64,000 nt of DNA from Aphelocoma coerulescens (lineage: Eukaryota > Chordata > Aves > Passeriformes > Corvidae), in assembly GCF_041296385.1 (NCBI RefSeq), contig NC_091016.1:14855497-14919496 (forward strand), read 5' to 3'. The position numbers and the translations under genes are program-made. Shown here in pieces: positions 12,860-25,040 of this stretch (positions are counted from its first letter, which is position 1; every line of letters begins with the position of its first letter). Under the pieces are notes generated by a model. The model did not search any database. It was not told where the DNA came from and worked only from the letters and a program-made list of their open reading frames with translations.

Positions 12860-13270
12860 CCCTTCAGGATGAGCATGGATCTGCTGGAAGCTGGAGAGGA
12901 CTAGCAGAGCCACCAGGCTGGCTGAGGTCAGAGGACATTGCCTGCAGGGAGAGGTGGAGATAGCTGGCTTGGTTAGATGTGAAGGAGCGGAGGCTGGGGT
13001 GGTTTAGCAGAAGTCTACAGTGACTTAGAGAGAGATGAAGCCAAAGTCTTTCCAGCAGGTAAGTTAGCCTGGCTGGTTCAGACAGGGTGTTAGGAAAAGC
13101 TCCTTCCCCGGAAGGGTGGTGCAGCCCTGGGACATGGACCCAGAGTGGAGAGGTTTCCATCCTTTCAAGTTTTCCAGCCTTAGCTGCTCTGACCCAGCTT
13201 TGGCAACAATCCTGCTCCAAAGGTTGGATTTATCTGAGACCTCCACAGGCCTCTTCTCACCAGCACTTTC
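12860..13270 (+). mobile_element. Degraded CR1 LINE fragment (3' end)
   Basis: Read on the plus strand this follows the familiar avian CR1 3' part. There is a 'gatctgctggaagctggag' segment, then a 'gatgaagccaaagtctttcc' segment. After it come 'ttaggaaaagctccttcccc' and 'gggtggtgcagccctggga', and finally a remnant of the 'cctgcttt...ggttgga' end. Several indels and many substitutions mark it as an old copy with no intact frame. Boundaries are approximate. Confidence 0.7.
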
Positions 13271-13279
13271 TTTGGGAGG

Positions 13280-16200
13280 CAATTCTACACCAGACTGAGC
13301 CAAAATCAGGCTCCTATCTTGAGCCGTATGTGCCAACTTCTATCAGACACTGCTCCTGTACAACTCACCAAGATGAACCTGCTCAGGGGTGCAGCAGTCC
13401 AGAGAGGATTTCACAGCAGCCTGAGCTTAGGAGCACACAGTTTACCAACAGCCACAGCAAAATAAGTCCAAAGGGCAAGATCAGAAAATCCAGTATTTAA
13501 GATCTGTGACTCTTTCCACGGCTGGGCTGGGGAGGCAGCTGCTGCAACGTGGGTCTAACCATTAACCAGGGGGCTAGAGGGGTGTGATGCTCTCTGAAGA
13601 ACAGGGTGCTGTGCCTGAGGTCTGTGTGTGCCAACACTGGGAGAGGGTGTGCAGCTAGGCACAGGGATGTTCCTGCAGAGCCCACACTGAGTCTGGAAAC
13701 TGCTGACATGTCTGACCCCTCTGCACCCTTCAGCAGCAACCAACTCCCACAGCTCACCTAAAACCACGTCTGACCAAGCCCTTGGCCGGGAAGAAAATAT
13801 TAAGAAGGCACATTAATGTATTTTTAATAGGTTACATAACCAGTTAACTTCAAAGCTGCCTTACAAACAGGTGACACAAGATGCCATTGCTTCCACTGAG
13901 AGGTGAGCCAGGCCTTTCATGCAGAAAACATTTTGGCTGTCTCAAAGGCAAATTCTCCCTTGGAGGAGGCAAATCTCAGCTGGACAAAGCAGCTTCCATT
14001 TGCTAGGAACATTTCGATTTTTCAAAGCTATCCTATTTCATTTACAGGCAATGGGGAACTGGATGGGAGCAGGTCCTTGGATCTTTAAAGCCTCTTGTGA
14101 ATGGCCGGTGCCTGCAGTGCTGTTGCTGGCAGGGACAGCCCTGTCTGGCCCTCACCCCCCTGGAGTGATGCAAGAGGTGCCTTTGCACTTTGCCTCAGTA
14201 GGAAAGCAGAGCCGGCAGCAAAGCTGCCCGGGAGGCAGCACAGGAGGCCGGGGGTGAAGGACCACAGCTCACTCACCATAAGGCAAGGTGGGGAACAGCT
14301 CTGGGCAAAGGGTGTGCCCAAGGAGTGTGTCCGGGGCCAAGTGCTCCCTTATCGCATGCTCACGTGGCTGTGTTTACCAGGCTGCTCCTCCAGCTGTCTG
14401 TGAGCTGGAGTTTCTACCCTGCTCAAAGGGCAGGGGCTCACAGTGCCTTTTGCCATCTGAGCACACAGATCCAGCAGCGCTTTCATGCCCAAGGACAGCC
14501 GGCCACGCTGCAGGGCAGGGGTGTTCCCCATGTCACAAGGAGCAGGGGTGTCCTGGCATGGAAAAGGCCGAGATCCCGGCCCCCAGGTCTCCCCCAGGCC
14601 AGCAGGACAAGAACCATGGTGCTCACTGCCTGACAGCTGTGGGAGTGGGAATGCCAGCAGCTGCCCTGCATTTTCAGTCTTCCCTCCTGTCCCCAGCACA
14701 GCACAGCAAGTGGCCCAGAGTCTGGAGACAGAGGGCTGCCAAAAATGCCAAACCACAGCTGGTTCTTCTCCCTACAAGTGTTATAAAATCCATGGCTAAG
14801 TTTAAAAACCAAAGGCTGTGACCTCTGGCTCTAGGCTGACCCTTGGAAACATGTGCCCCAGCCTGAAAGAAGGGAGCATAAACAAAAGGAAAACCCAAAA
14901 GGAGCAAATCCAGAGGGAAAGCACGGCAGGAACAAGCCCAGCTGAAGCCAAGAAGGGAGGGCAAAGGAGCAGCTTTCCAACAGGCACTGCTACGCAGCTG
15001 CTGTACAACTGTTGTAACATTCCTATTCTGAAACCCCATCTAAAGCCACTTTTTCTTACGTGCAATGAGGACAGAAAACAAAAAGAAGGTGGAAAATTCC
15101 CAAAATAACCTGCATGGTTGACATGGTATAAAAACAACTGTTTTGTTCTGGGTAGAAGTGGACTGTCTCCAAGTTTGAAGCTGCCCCCAGTCTCTCCCAG
15201 GAGTGAAGATAATACTAGGGAGTCCAGAGAACAGCCAGAGCTTGACAGCACATGGCTGGCAGGATCACGACTTTGCCCAGCTCCTGCTTTGGCCCAGTGC
15301 AGCCTCTACCAGTGTTAGTGCTTCTCCTTCACCTGTGTCTTCCTTCTGCAACTCATCCTTATGGAAAAATGTGCCCACAGCCTCTCCCCCCCACCCCAGT
15401 GTCTCTTTTGAATCTCCTACTTGTTTTGCCAATGTGGCAGTGAAGTCCCTGAAGCACCCCCCACAGACACCCCCTACGGTCTCAGCATCCTTCCAACCCA
15501 GCTCTCATCTCCTGCTTTGTGCGTGGTGAGAGGGGGTGTCTGTACCTCGTGACCACCTGAAAACAGGCTCCTCCTTGAAAAAAGCCACCAGAGAGTTCAT
15601 CAGGCAGGCAGGGCTTGCTGCTCCCTGCGTGGGGGTGAGCTCCAGACAGAGCCCGCAGGGCATGGCTCAGGAGTGGCACCATCCAGCAGCCAGGCAGGAG
15701 CCAGGGAGACAGACACAGCCCCACTTCTGCCAGTGTTTCCCTGGTGCCCCCACCATGAGAAGTGGGACAAGCAGAGCCCGGAGAAAAAGCAGGAGGAAAG
15801 GGAATGGGAGCCAGTTCCACCCTCTCCAGGTAAACGTGCAGGCTCCTTGCATCTCTTTTGTGAGCCCTTTGAGGCAGATGTCTCACCCCACGGGGGACCC
15901 TCTGAGCTCCACCTATGCTGCTGTGGCAGTCAGTTTTTCATGCCTTTCACTGCCTCATTGCATTTATTTAATTACTGCTCCTCAGGAGTAGCATTGCTCA
16001 CATCTTTGGCTGTTGGATCCTTTTCCATTCTGTCCCCAGTGGAAGCAATCACACTTGTGATCCTTAGGAGGATCTGTTCCTCCTAAGCCAGGCTGCCATT
16101 TATCCATTATTATTGAAGTATCAAAGGCATTTGCACGTGTTCAGAAGCACCCCAGCTCCCTCAAGGAGGAGGGATGAAATATCACCTCTTGCCCAATAAA

Positions 16201-17180
16201 TTGCTTACACAAGTGGAATCAACCCCAGGTTTCTGGATTATCCAGTGGGGCTCTTTCGCAATGCTGCTCTTAGGAAAAGGGTTGCAGAGATGTCTTAGCT
16301 CACACCCCAGAGCTGCTAAGACTGCAGGAGAGATTCAGACATTAAGTTTTCCAGCTTGGATGCCTCTGGGTAACCCAGAGGAGATTCCAAAGTCAAGGAT
16401 AGGTTTCTGCAGAAGCAACCTTACATGCTGCCCTCTGCAAAGCACACCTGTGCTCAACCACGTATGTGCTTGCTGCCCTTGGCTGTGCCCTGCACCGTCT
16501 CTCTCCTCACTCACACATGGCTCAGCAAATTCTGGAGTGACCATTCTGGTGAATGAGAGTCCAAACTCAAGGACCTGGAGTCCTTCTGCACATCTTGGCA
16601 GGTCCTTGAGGGTGATGCAGTGCCGATGCTGCCGGACAGCATCCCATGACCTCAAACAGCCCTCGAGCACGAACTGAAAGCCGTGTCAGATCTACTTCAG
16701 AGAGTTTATCTAATATTTCACTGTCCCCAGTTCAGCAGAAGCCAACACACGCAGTCCCCGGCGCTGAACTCGGAGCCAAGGGACCTGGATTTTTTGCTGC
16801 CACCTGCTGTCCCCTGCCAGCAGGGCAGGCTCTGCCCTGCTCCCTGCAAGCTCTGCCCCAGAGCCCCCACGCCGGGATCCAGGGGAGGAAACAGCAGGAC
16901 CCAATGCCCATGTTCTCCAGTCCCTGTTCCCTGTGAAGCACTAGACAAACCCAAAGCCTGGATATGAACAGATACACAAAAGTAGTGGCCTCTGTGTCCT
17001 GATTCTCCTGGTTACAAGCTCCAAAATTACAGTTATGCCTGATTTTCTCCCTGGAGGACACTTAGCCCTGGGGAATAGTGGCCCAGCATTGCTGTTAGCC
17101 AGGACAGGCCCACAGGGGAGCTTCCTCCTTGCTAACTCAGCCCATCACAGGGAGGGAGGGAAGGCGACAGCTGCAGACAT
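13280..17180. other. Intergenic DNA, nothing supported
   Basis: GC-moderate sequence with many overlapping short open frames on both strands, none with support as a gene. No clear transposon or RNA gene was recognised. Confidence 0.45.
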
Positions 17181-17185
17181 GGAAG

Positions 17186-17186
17186 A

Positions 17187-17248
<62 letters not shown>

Positions 17249-17270
17249 CAACAATAACAACAACAACAAC
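17186..17270. repeat. (AAT)n microsatellite grading into (AAC)n
   Basis: About twenty uninterrupted ATA/AAT units from 17186 to 17245 are followed by AAC/AAT units to 17270. The apparent poly-isoleucine and poly-valine frames across it are artefacts of the repeat. Confidence 0.97.
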
Positions 17271-19395
17271 ATAATCTATGCCTGCTACTTTGAGATAGTA
17301 AGTTTCCTGCTTCAACTGACAGAAAATTAAATTGAGTGGAATGCCAGGAAGCATTTCAGATGATCAGGTGTCTGGTCCAGAGATGCAAATCAGGTAAAAT
17401 GCTGCGGAAACCTGACAACAGCAGAGCTGCAGGTGCTTGGTCCTGAAGGACCCAGCCCTTTCCTCCATGGCAGCCTTCTGTATTTCAGATAAACAGGGCA
17501 ACCCAGGATTTTATCACCTGGGCTGTGCCTGGCATAAAGGGAATTTGGGACTACACATCATCTAAGGCCATTTTTTCATTCTTTTTTAACGTATTGTATA
17601 ATTTATTCACAGGCAGAACCATAGGTCCTGAAAGGAACCAGGAGAGGGAGGAGAGGCAGAAGTTTGTTGTGAAAGGTCTGCAGAAAAGTAGCTGATAAAT
17701 GTCTTCGTGGCAAGAGCTGCCTTATACTTCACTGTGCTCATCTCCTCACTCTCACCAGATTCCTGGCAGAAACTGGTACCCCTGGTGTTACAAAGCCCAG
17801 GAGGCAAAACCCAGGCATGGGCAGGTTATTCCATGTCAGCTCCACGCAATGCACAGCCAGTCCAGTGACATTCCCCAGGGGACTTGTGGGAGGACAAGGA
17901 CAGGCACTTTGGCTGTGTACCTGTGAGGACCAATGCAATCCCCAAGGTCAAGCAAGCTGCATGGGCACGCTGCAAGGGCGAGCTGCTCCATTTCATTAGC
18001 AAACCAGGAGGAATTGGCAAGGAAACAGGGAACTCAAAGATCCTGGGCCACATGTATTCATCATGTGCAAGCCAAGTGCCACAGAGCTACCTTGTACCAA
18101 GCCCAAAGCTATCTAAACTGCATAAATCTACTTTGTGACAATCTACCAGACACCTGTGTATAGACTCAACCAGCCTGGCTCTGAAAGCTTCTCTGCTTTA
18201 CAGGCCAGCAGCACAGACACTGGTGTCTGTTCTGTGCTGCTGCCACTACCAAGAGCCAAAGGTGTGCTCATGTTCCCCCTGCTCCTTAGCTCAGCTCCCC
18301 GTTCACAGATGAGATAAGAACAGTATCTCCCAGGTGAACACAGCTCAGCCTCTCCACCCACCCCTGCCTCAGATCTCAGCAGGGGAACTTGGTCTGCTCT
18401 TGGAAAGGACACAAAGCAAAATGCAGTTGTTATCAGCTTGGCCTCTGTGCTGCACAGCCCTGGGTACAAGGCTGACTCAGGGTTATCGGCAGGGTGTTTT
18501 GCTAAAGTTAACCAGACTCCTCAGCAAGCTGCAGGACAAGTGTGGACAAGTGTCTGAGCTCCCAGGGAAACCTGGAGCACTGGGCAACTTGTTTTTAGGG
18601 CTCTTTCGTGTCAGGGCAGACTCCTGCCCTCCTTGGCTCAGGAGCCAACCTCACAGCTGGCAGGCCTAAGCTCAAACCACACACACAACTCAAAGCAGGC
18701 ACAAGTGAGTGACACTTCTGGAATACTGATCTACAGCACCTTTAATAGGAACCAGGCTAATGCCAGGTACAGGCAGTCACACAGTGACTGGGGAAATGGG
18801 GAATATCAGCACCTCAAGAGGACTAAAAGATAGGAGCAGCTTAAGTGCTTGCAAAATGGCTTAAGAGCAGCTTCACATGGAAAGTGACTGCTGCTTAAGC
18901 AGTTTAAAGACGAGCCCCTCTCAAACATTCAGTGATGAGCAGCTTAGTGCAGGATGGGCTCCTGCCAAGGCTGTTGGGATGGCAGCACGCCACAGGAGAG
19001 AAACAAGTGTCCCCTTGGAGCACGGAGCCTCACCCCACACACATTCCGCAGATGAACCTGTGCCATCCCGGCTTCGGAACCGCTCTGTCCTCCCCGTGAA
19101 AGGAGCCTTGTCCCCGGCCGGATGCTCTCCGGAAAGGTCTACAAAGCAGAGCTCCTGGAAAGCAGTCTGCTTTCAGCAATGCAATAAAATGGAGGCTGTG
19201 CTGGCAGGCTCAGGCCAGGAGCTACAACTCTTTTCTTCTTGACAGCTTCAAAGAGTAAGATTAGCTTCTGTTGTCCTTGCATCCTTGAATATCCCTCCCC
19301 TATTTCTTGGGAATTTTCAAAAGGTGCAGAAGGCAGAAGAACGAGCTTTGTTTGGAAGCTTTGGGAGATAAAAAGGAAAACCTCCATTTCTTTTC

Positions 19396-19413
19396 TTTTT
19401 TTTTTTTTTTTTT
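19396..19413 (+). repeat. Poly-T tract
   Basis: Eighteen consecutive T, preceded by TTTTC interruptions. It could be the reversed A-tail of an old retrosequence, but no flanking element was recognised. Confidence 0.9.
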
Positions 19414-19651
19414 GCAATGCCAGGGTCATCAAAGGTGGGAGCACTGGAGGTAATGGCAGGGCAGATTGAAGCAGCACTCAAACACAAATGATGTGTTATT
19501 ACCTATGGTGAAGAAAGCAAGAAGAGCAGGGTTGCACTCATCTGTGAACTTGGGATCCATATCCTTGGAGACCTGGTGAAGTGTTACCACCTTATTTCTC
19601 TTCATGAGAGAAACCTGTCCTTCAGACTACTTCAGGTAGGGTTGTTTTTAC

Positions 19652-19690
<39 letters not shown>
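19652..19690. repeat. (ATT)n microsatellite
   Basis: Thirteen TAT/ATT units without interruption. It is the complement of the AAT repeat 2.4 kb to the left. Confidence 0.96.
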
Positions 19691-19692
<2 letters not shown>

Positions 19693-22600
19693 GAAAGCTA
19701 TAGCAGAAAAAAGCAATACTAGAGAACATGTTACTTTGAAATAAGTCAATAGCTCAGTCCTAATCTGGAATCCTCTGGTTAGCTCTCACTGCTTCATGTT
19801 AAAAGGACACAAAAAAGGAAGAGTTAGGGGCATAAAAAGGATCCTTAGAAAAGCACAGACAAGTCTTTGCCCATACAGCAATAAAAAGACGGAAAAACGC
19901 CACAGAAATCTTGGGCAAGGCGAACATATTTAAGTGTAACTAAAATATTCCCATTTGAGCTCTGTTCTCAGAACTCAGGAGTTTGTTTTGGATTTAAAGT
20001 GAACCCCAAGAAGATGAGAGAACTAAAAGTTCAGCAAGGGGGATTCCCACCTTCAGCTACTGAAGTTTTAGGTTACCATGGTTTAATCAGAAGCCATGGA
20101 GCAACTTCAAATACCGATTACCAGGTCACTGTCTGACCAGGCTATTTCCTAGACACTTCTGAAGCCTTTTGACAGGATGCTTATCTAAAGCCCAGTGATT
20201 TAATCTGATTTAGCAGTTACAGTGCTGTGGTTAACAGAAAATAGAAGCATAATCTATATGACATGCAAATCCCTGCATCCACACCATTCCGTTTAAAATG
20301 GCCAGAAGTTTGCACTTTGCTGATAAAGCATCACCCAAATCCAAACTGTGCTTCCTGAAATATCCAAAGTCCATTGTATTAACAGCCTAAAAGACAGAAA
20401 ATTTAGAATTTTCAGTAAGAAGCACTCTAATAGCTTCTGGAGGCTTATTTGACTACTACCCACTTGAATTTTGAATGGAGCACAAACAATTTAATTTTTT
20501 TAGTAGCTTGAAGAAAGATGAAACCACAAATGGAAAGAAAAGATGGCAAGAGAAGATAAACAGATAATAGCTTATATGAAATTGAGTAATTACATCCTGC
20601 ATTGTGCTCCAACTGCCAACCTCAGTCATCCCCCATCCCACAATCCCATTCCAGTGTTTAATTCTGAATACTGCTATACTGCCCATGCCAGGATTAATTT
20701 GTTTTCCTGGATCCCAGATGCTTTGGAAAAGAGGGTTAATTATCTTGCCATAGCTGCTGGCTCCCTGGCACATTCCTGCAGGACTCATTCCCTTGCATGA
20801 AGACCCACTCAGGCTGCAGCTGCTCCATGAACACCAGAGAAAGGAAAGTTAAATAAATCGTGCCAGAAATTAAGACCACGCTTCAGCAGCTGCAACAGTG
20901 AAGAGGAAGAGCAGGGAACCCATCTGAATTCATGTATGGCTCCAGCCCAGGGAGCTGGCTGGGAAAGGTCAGGACAGGAAGGCTTGGCACAGGACAGATA
21001 AAGCTTTCTGAACACAAGAAAAGGGACTGAGGTTACTTCCTTCAGAGAGCCATGGTCAAAGCACAGGCCAAGTAATCTGGCTGCGTTAGGTTCCTCCACA
21101 TCCTGTGGGAATTACAGTCCTTGGAGAAAGAACTCCTCTATTTTTAACAAGGAAAGACTATTATGCATCAGGAGACTAAACAGAACACAAATATTTTGCT
21201 CTTTTAACTTAATAATGCAGCTGTCTAGAAATTGATTGACCCTTTATCAAATCAGATGCTTTAGCAGTAGAACTTGGGGGCCTCATCATCCCAAAAACCC
21301 TGAACAGCTACTTGTTTCAGGTTATTTTTATCTGACTGTGGTTCTAAGGAACCCAAATGGTACCCTAGAAACATCACATTATCACAGGAGTGAGCACATC
21401 TGATCACCCCTCCCCACAAGTACCAATATTAATGGTGCAACTGAGAAGATACTTGAATTTCACAACAAACCAGTCATGCAGCACACTTCTCTCTGACTGG
21501 TTAGACATAAAAATAGACATAAAGTAGACATGAAACCCTGGAATGGCTAAAAAACCCACTGGTAGCTACAGATGTGGGAATGCAAGGTATTTTCAAAAAA
21601 AGGACACACAAAAAATCCCCAAGTATGTTTAAACATGTCCCTGAGATGAAAAAATAATTGAGCAAGAGTGTTCATGTTCCCAGACCTCAATGCATTATTT
21701 AACAGAAGAGACCGAATGTCTCCTGCTAAGCCACCAGCACATTCAAACAAGTTCAAGAGCTGTTCACAAGAAAACACACAGCAGGGAAAGGAGCAAGTTG
21801 TATTTAATTACAACAAACGGGTTTCAGCCAGTAACAAGCCAGCTTGCCCCAAACATTATCCCTTACTAAAAGACAGACTTAGTGACACCACATTCAGTTG
21901 TATCGTTCCTTTCACAAAGCAGGACACCCAAACACGTCCTCCACGGTTTCTTTTAAATCTTCTCTTTCATCACCCTAGCAACACACTCTATCTTGCTGTG
22001 GTGGTATAGAAAGTCAAAAAACAACTCTTCACACTTCTTGCATATAAGGAAAAATAAATATAAACAAGAATTAGAGTATCATGACAGAAGAGGAACATAT
22101 CTCCACCTCAGTACATCTTTACCTCCAATGAAGGGTGATCAATTGGAAAAACAAACAAAACATCACCAACAAACAAAACCCAACAAAACAAACAGTGGGA
22201 CAGACATGAAGATATTACATTGCGAATGACAGCTGCTTACAAGCAGAGAACGTGCATAGCAATGTTCAGTGTTTTACTTGTATGACTTATGCAAAAGAGA
22301 CAGGAAAAAAACCAGCATTACGAGACCTTGAAGGTTTAATTTTAATCTAACAAGCACGGTAATACCACTGCCAAATGAGAGACAAACTTCCCTCCCTTTG
22401 GAGCAACTAACTCCCCACCTGCCCCACTGTCTGGGATCTGTTCTAAAGAGTAAGATTAAAGGTGAACGCAGACCTCGTGTGTGGAAGAAGACCAACCTCT
22501 CCTTCCTGAGGACAAGCACCCATCCTTATAGGCCCAAGAGAAGACATTCTTTTCTTTTAACAGCAAAACACCAACAAGGAATCTTTCCTGTTCTCATGAA

Positions 22601-24329
22601 TACATGAATAAGGTGATTATTTTGTGGAGAAAGAAGCTTGCACAATTCTTCAGTCTCCTCTCTTCTCTGCCCCACATGGCACAGGCCACTCATTTTGCAT
22701 ATGGGCCTTCCAGTTGCTATCAAGTCCTCAACGATATATTCGGAACCATGCTCCATTTGATCTGGGAAGACACAGGAAAGATGCCTTTCACCTGAACATC
22801 CTAGGCACTGAATGCTGTGATCCATTGAGGACACCAAAACATTAAAGTGCATTTCTTTTTCTTTTTTAATGAAACCTGAATGTTTTAAGGGTCACTCATC
22901 CCACATTACAAATTGAAGGCAGACTTATTTTTAATGCTCAACTACAACCTGTGGAACTACATTAATACAACCAGCAATGGAAATTATGACAGAAGAAACA
23001 GTTTTCTACAGAACATTGAAGTTGATAAAAGAGAGAGATTGGGAGAGATCTTTTACAGTTAAAACACTAAGCAGCACAGAGCATTTCACTAGCAGCAAGA
23101 TATGGCACGTGGACTTCTGCTCTGGAGCTGTCTGGAAGCAATTTCTGGGGAAAGAGCACTGAGGCTGAAAGAGTCTCAGCAGTGTCCCTAAAATGCAAGT
23201 CTCTTTGCCACCTCGAAGACAGGAGGCTGGGATCATTCCAAACCCTGTGCTGAAAGAGCTGCTAAAGAGCAGCTGGTTTTTAGTTCCCAGTTCAGACATA
23301 TTAAACACCTGATGTGAATACCTGAACCACTCATTACCTGAAGCATGAACAAAATGGAGGTAGACAGGGCAAAATGAATCATTGTTGATGAGAAAACCTG
23401 AAGGACATCTGACACATTTTGCCTTGTATGATAAGGAATATTTGCCTTGAAATTAAGAATGGGGAAAATCCAGTCTGTATTGAAAGATGTGCAATGCCCA
23501 CAGCCGTGAACATCCTACAACATAACCTCTCAAGGACAAGCACTCTGCACAAAGTCTTGCTTAAAGGATGGGCATAGATAAAATCCATAAAGACAGAACA
23601 AAGAACTTACAGGATAAAGCATAAACTAGCTGGTAAAGTAACTTCTATCCAATGACTAAGAAAAGAACTGAAAGAAGCCCTCAGCACTCTGCTGCAAATT
23701 CAGAAAGGGGAACACATACGGAGCCTAGGTCAACAGCTCCCAGACTTCCCTGCTTGGATTCCCATTTCTGGGGGCTTAGCCCAAATAAGACAACTCCAGT
23801 TCCAGAAGACAGGTTTCAAAGTACTGGGGCCGAACAAATCATCTTCTCCAAAGGGAAAGATTTCTTGCCTCGTTAATTTCACATCACATAATCAGTTACT
23901 TTACCTGAATCCCACTGAGATTACCTCAGCTTAAACTAGAGACAAGCCAAAACTATTCACCCAATGAATTCTTTCACGGTCATAATAGATGTTTAAGATA
24001 AATCACACAGAAGAAACCATTGAATTAACTGTCCAGGTATGAAGGGATATGGTGGGAGCTTTCTTTTCATTTTAACTATTTTTACCACCTTGGTTTCTAT
24101 TGCAATCCATGTTGTCACCCCCTGCCCCCAACTTTTACCATTTAGTATGTCATAACCACTGCTTCAAAGAAAGAGTCAAAAGGATATGTTAAACACCAAA
24201 GATTTAAGTTTAAGTTATGGAAAATGAGGATGAACACATTGATACAGGCTTGCAATTTTAATTTTTAAAAGGCCCCTATGGTGGGACTAGCTATAGATGG
24301 CATCATGCTAATGCAAATGGAAAATAGGG

Positions 24330-24360
24330 TTTTTTTTTTAAAAAAAAAAAAAAAAAAAAA
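24330..24360. repeat. T10-A21 homopolymer junction
   Basis: Ten T are followed directly by twenty-one A, making a short perfect inverted repeat. It lies about 0.6 kb past the HNRNPLL stop codon. Confidence 0.95.
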
Positions 24361-24819
24361 CAAAAAACCAAAACTTTAAATAAGTATGAATTCATACCAT
24401 ACACGTGTACATACTTAATAATTTTCTATGTTAGCTCTGTCTGAACTATAAATCAAGTCTATACTACTAAAAGTTCAGTATGTGCAACATTAACCCGATC
24501 AAAGCATTTTATAAATACAAGCTTCTTTTTAGTATTGCAACATACTTCACTACTTAACATACTGAAAAACAAGTTCTACATTTAAAATTCTGCTGTAATA
24601 GTTCTATCTGCCAATTAAAACTACAAATGGAAAAATACTTGCTAATCTTTAACATTTTGAAAATGCAAATATATTTCATTTTTTGAAAAGAAACAATCTT
24701 GTTTATACTACTGGTGCTTCTTTAGACATTTGAAGATACTACACTAACAAAATACAAACTTTGTAGTAAGCTTACAACATGTACTTCTCAGAGGCAAAAA
24801 TAAAAAAAAATCTGGTTTG

Positions 24820-24984
24820 TATTTATGAAGGAACATCCATTTATTATAAAACAAGATAAAAGATATTAGAATTAAGTTGAAACAAGGCAACATTAGAACA
24901 ACCACTTTAGAGCTTTGTGAACGAAGTGTAGTTTTTAACTTGCAAGTCCAGGTGAACGTAGCTCTTAACATGCTGTCCTCTTCT
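24820..24984 (-). other. HNRNPLL: HNRNPLL proximal 3' UTR
   Basis: AT-rich transcribed tail between the stop codon and the first AATAAA-directed cleavage zone. The cleavage point is not visible and longer forms are possible. Confidence 0.5.
24840..24845 (-). terminator. HNRNPLL: Candidate HNRNPLL poly(A) signal AATAAA
   Basis: The canonical hexamer AATAAA on the minus strand lies about 140 bases past the stop codon and is followed within 40 bases by a run of nine T on the same strand. It is the first and only canonical hexamer I found between the stop codon and about 20 kb. Use of more distal signals cannot be excluded. Confidence 0.5.
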
Positions 24985-25040
24985 CTATAAATGGGATGAA
25001 GTAGAGAAGCAAAGCTTCAAGGTGTAAGGGTTGGAGCCAT
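24985..25040 (-). CDS. HNRNPLL: HNRNPLL terminal coding exon 13 (residues 531-548 and stop)
   Basis: It follows the acceptor CCTCACAG. It encodes the end of RRM4, [17 protein letters not shown], and a TAG stop at 24987-24985. The SSHL C-terminus is the same as in human HNRNPLL. The 3' UTR follows on the minus strand. Confidence 0.96.

Larger units (their letters stand above)
17280..24800. other. Intergenic DNA downstream of HNRNPLL, possibly including distal 3' UTR
   Basis: No coding exon is supported. The right-hand part (about 20-24.8 kb) is AT-rich and lies directly past the HNRNPLL stop and first poly(A) signal, so longer 3' UTR forms may extend into it. ATTAAA variants on the minus strand occur near 24.26 kb and 22.86 kb. 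Two simple repeats and a T/A homopolymer lie within it and are listed separately. Confidence 0.4.

Noticed and set aside
17035..17354. Poly-Ile and poly-Val frames
   Set aside because: Translation artefacts of the AAT microsatellite.
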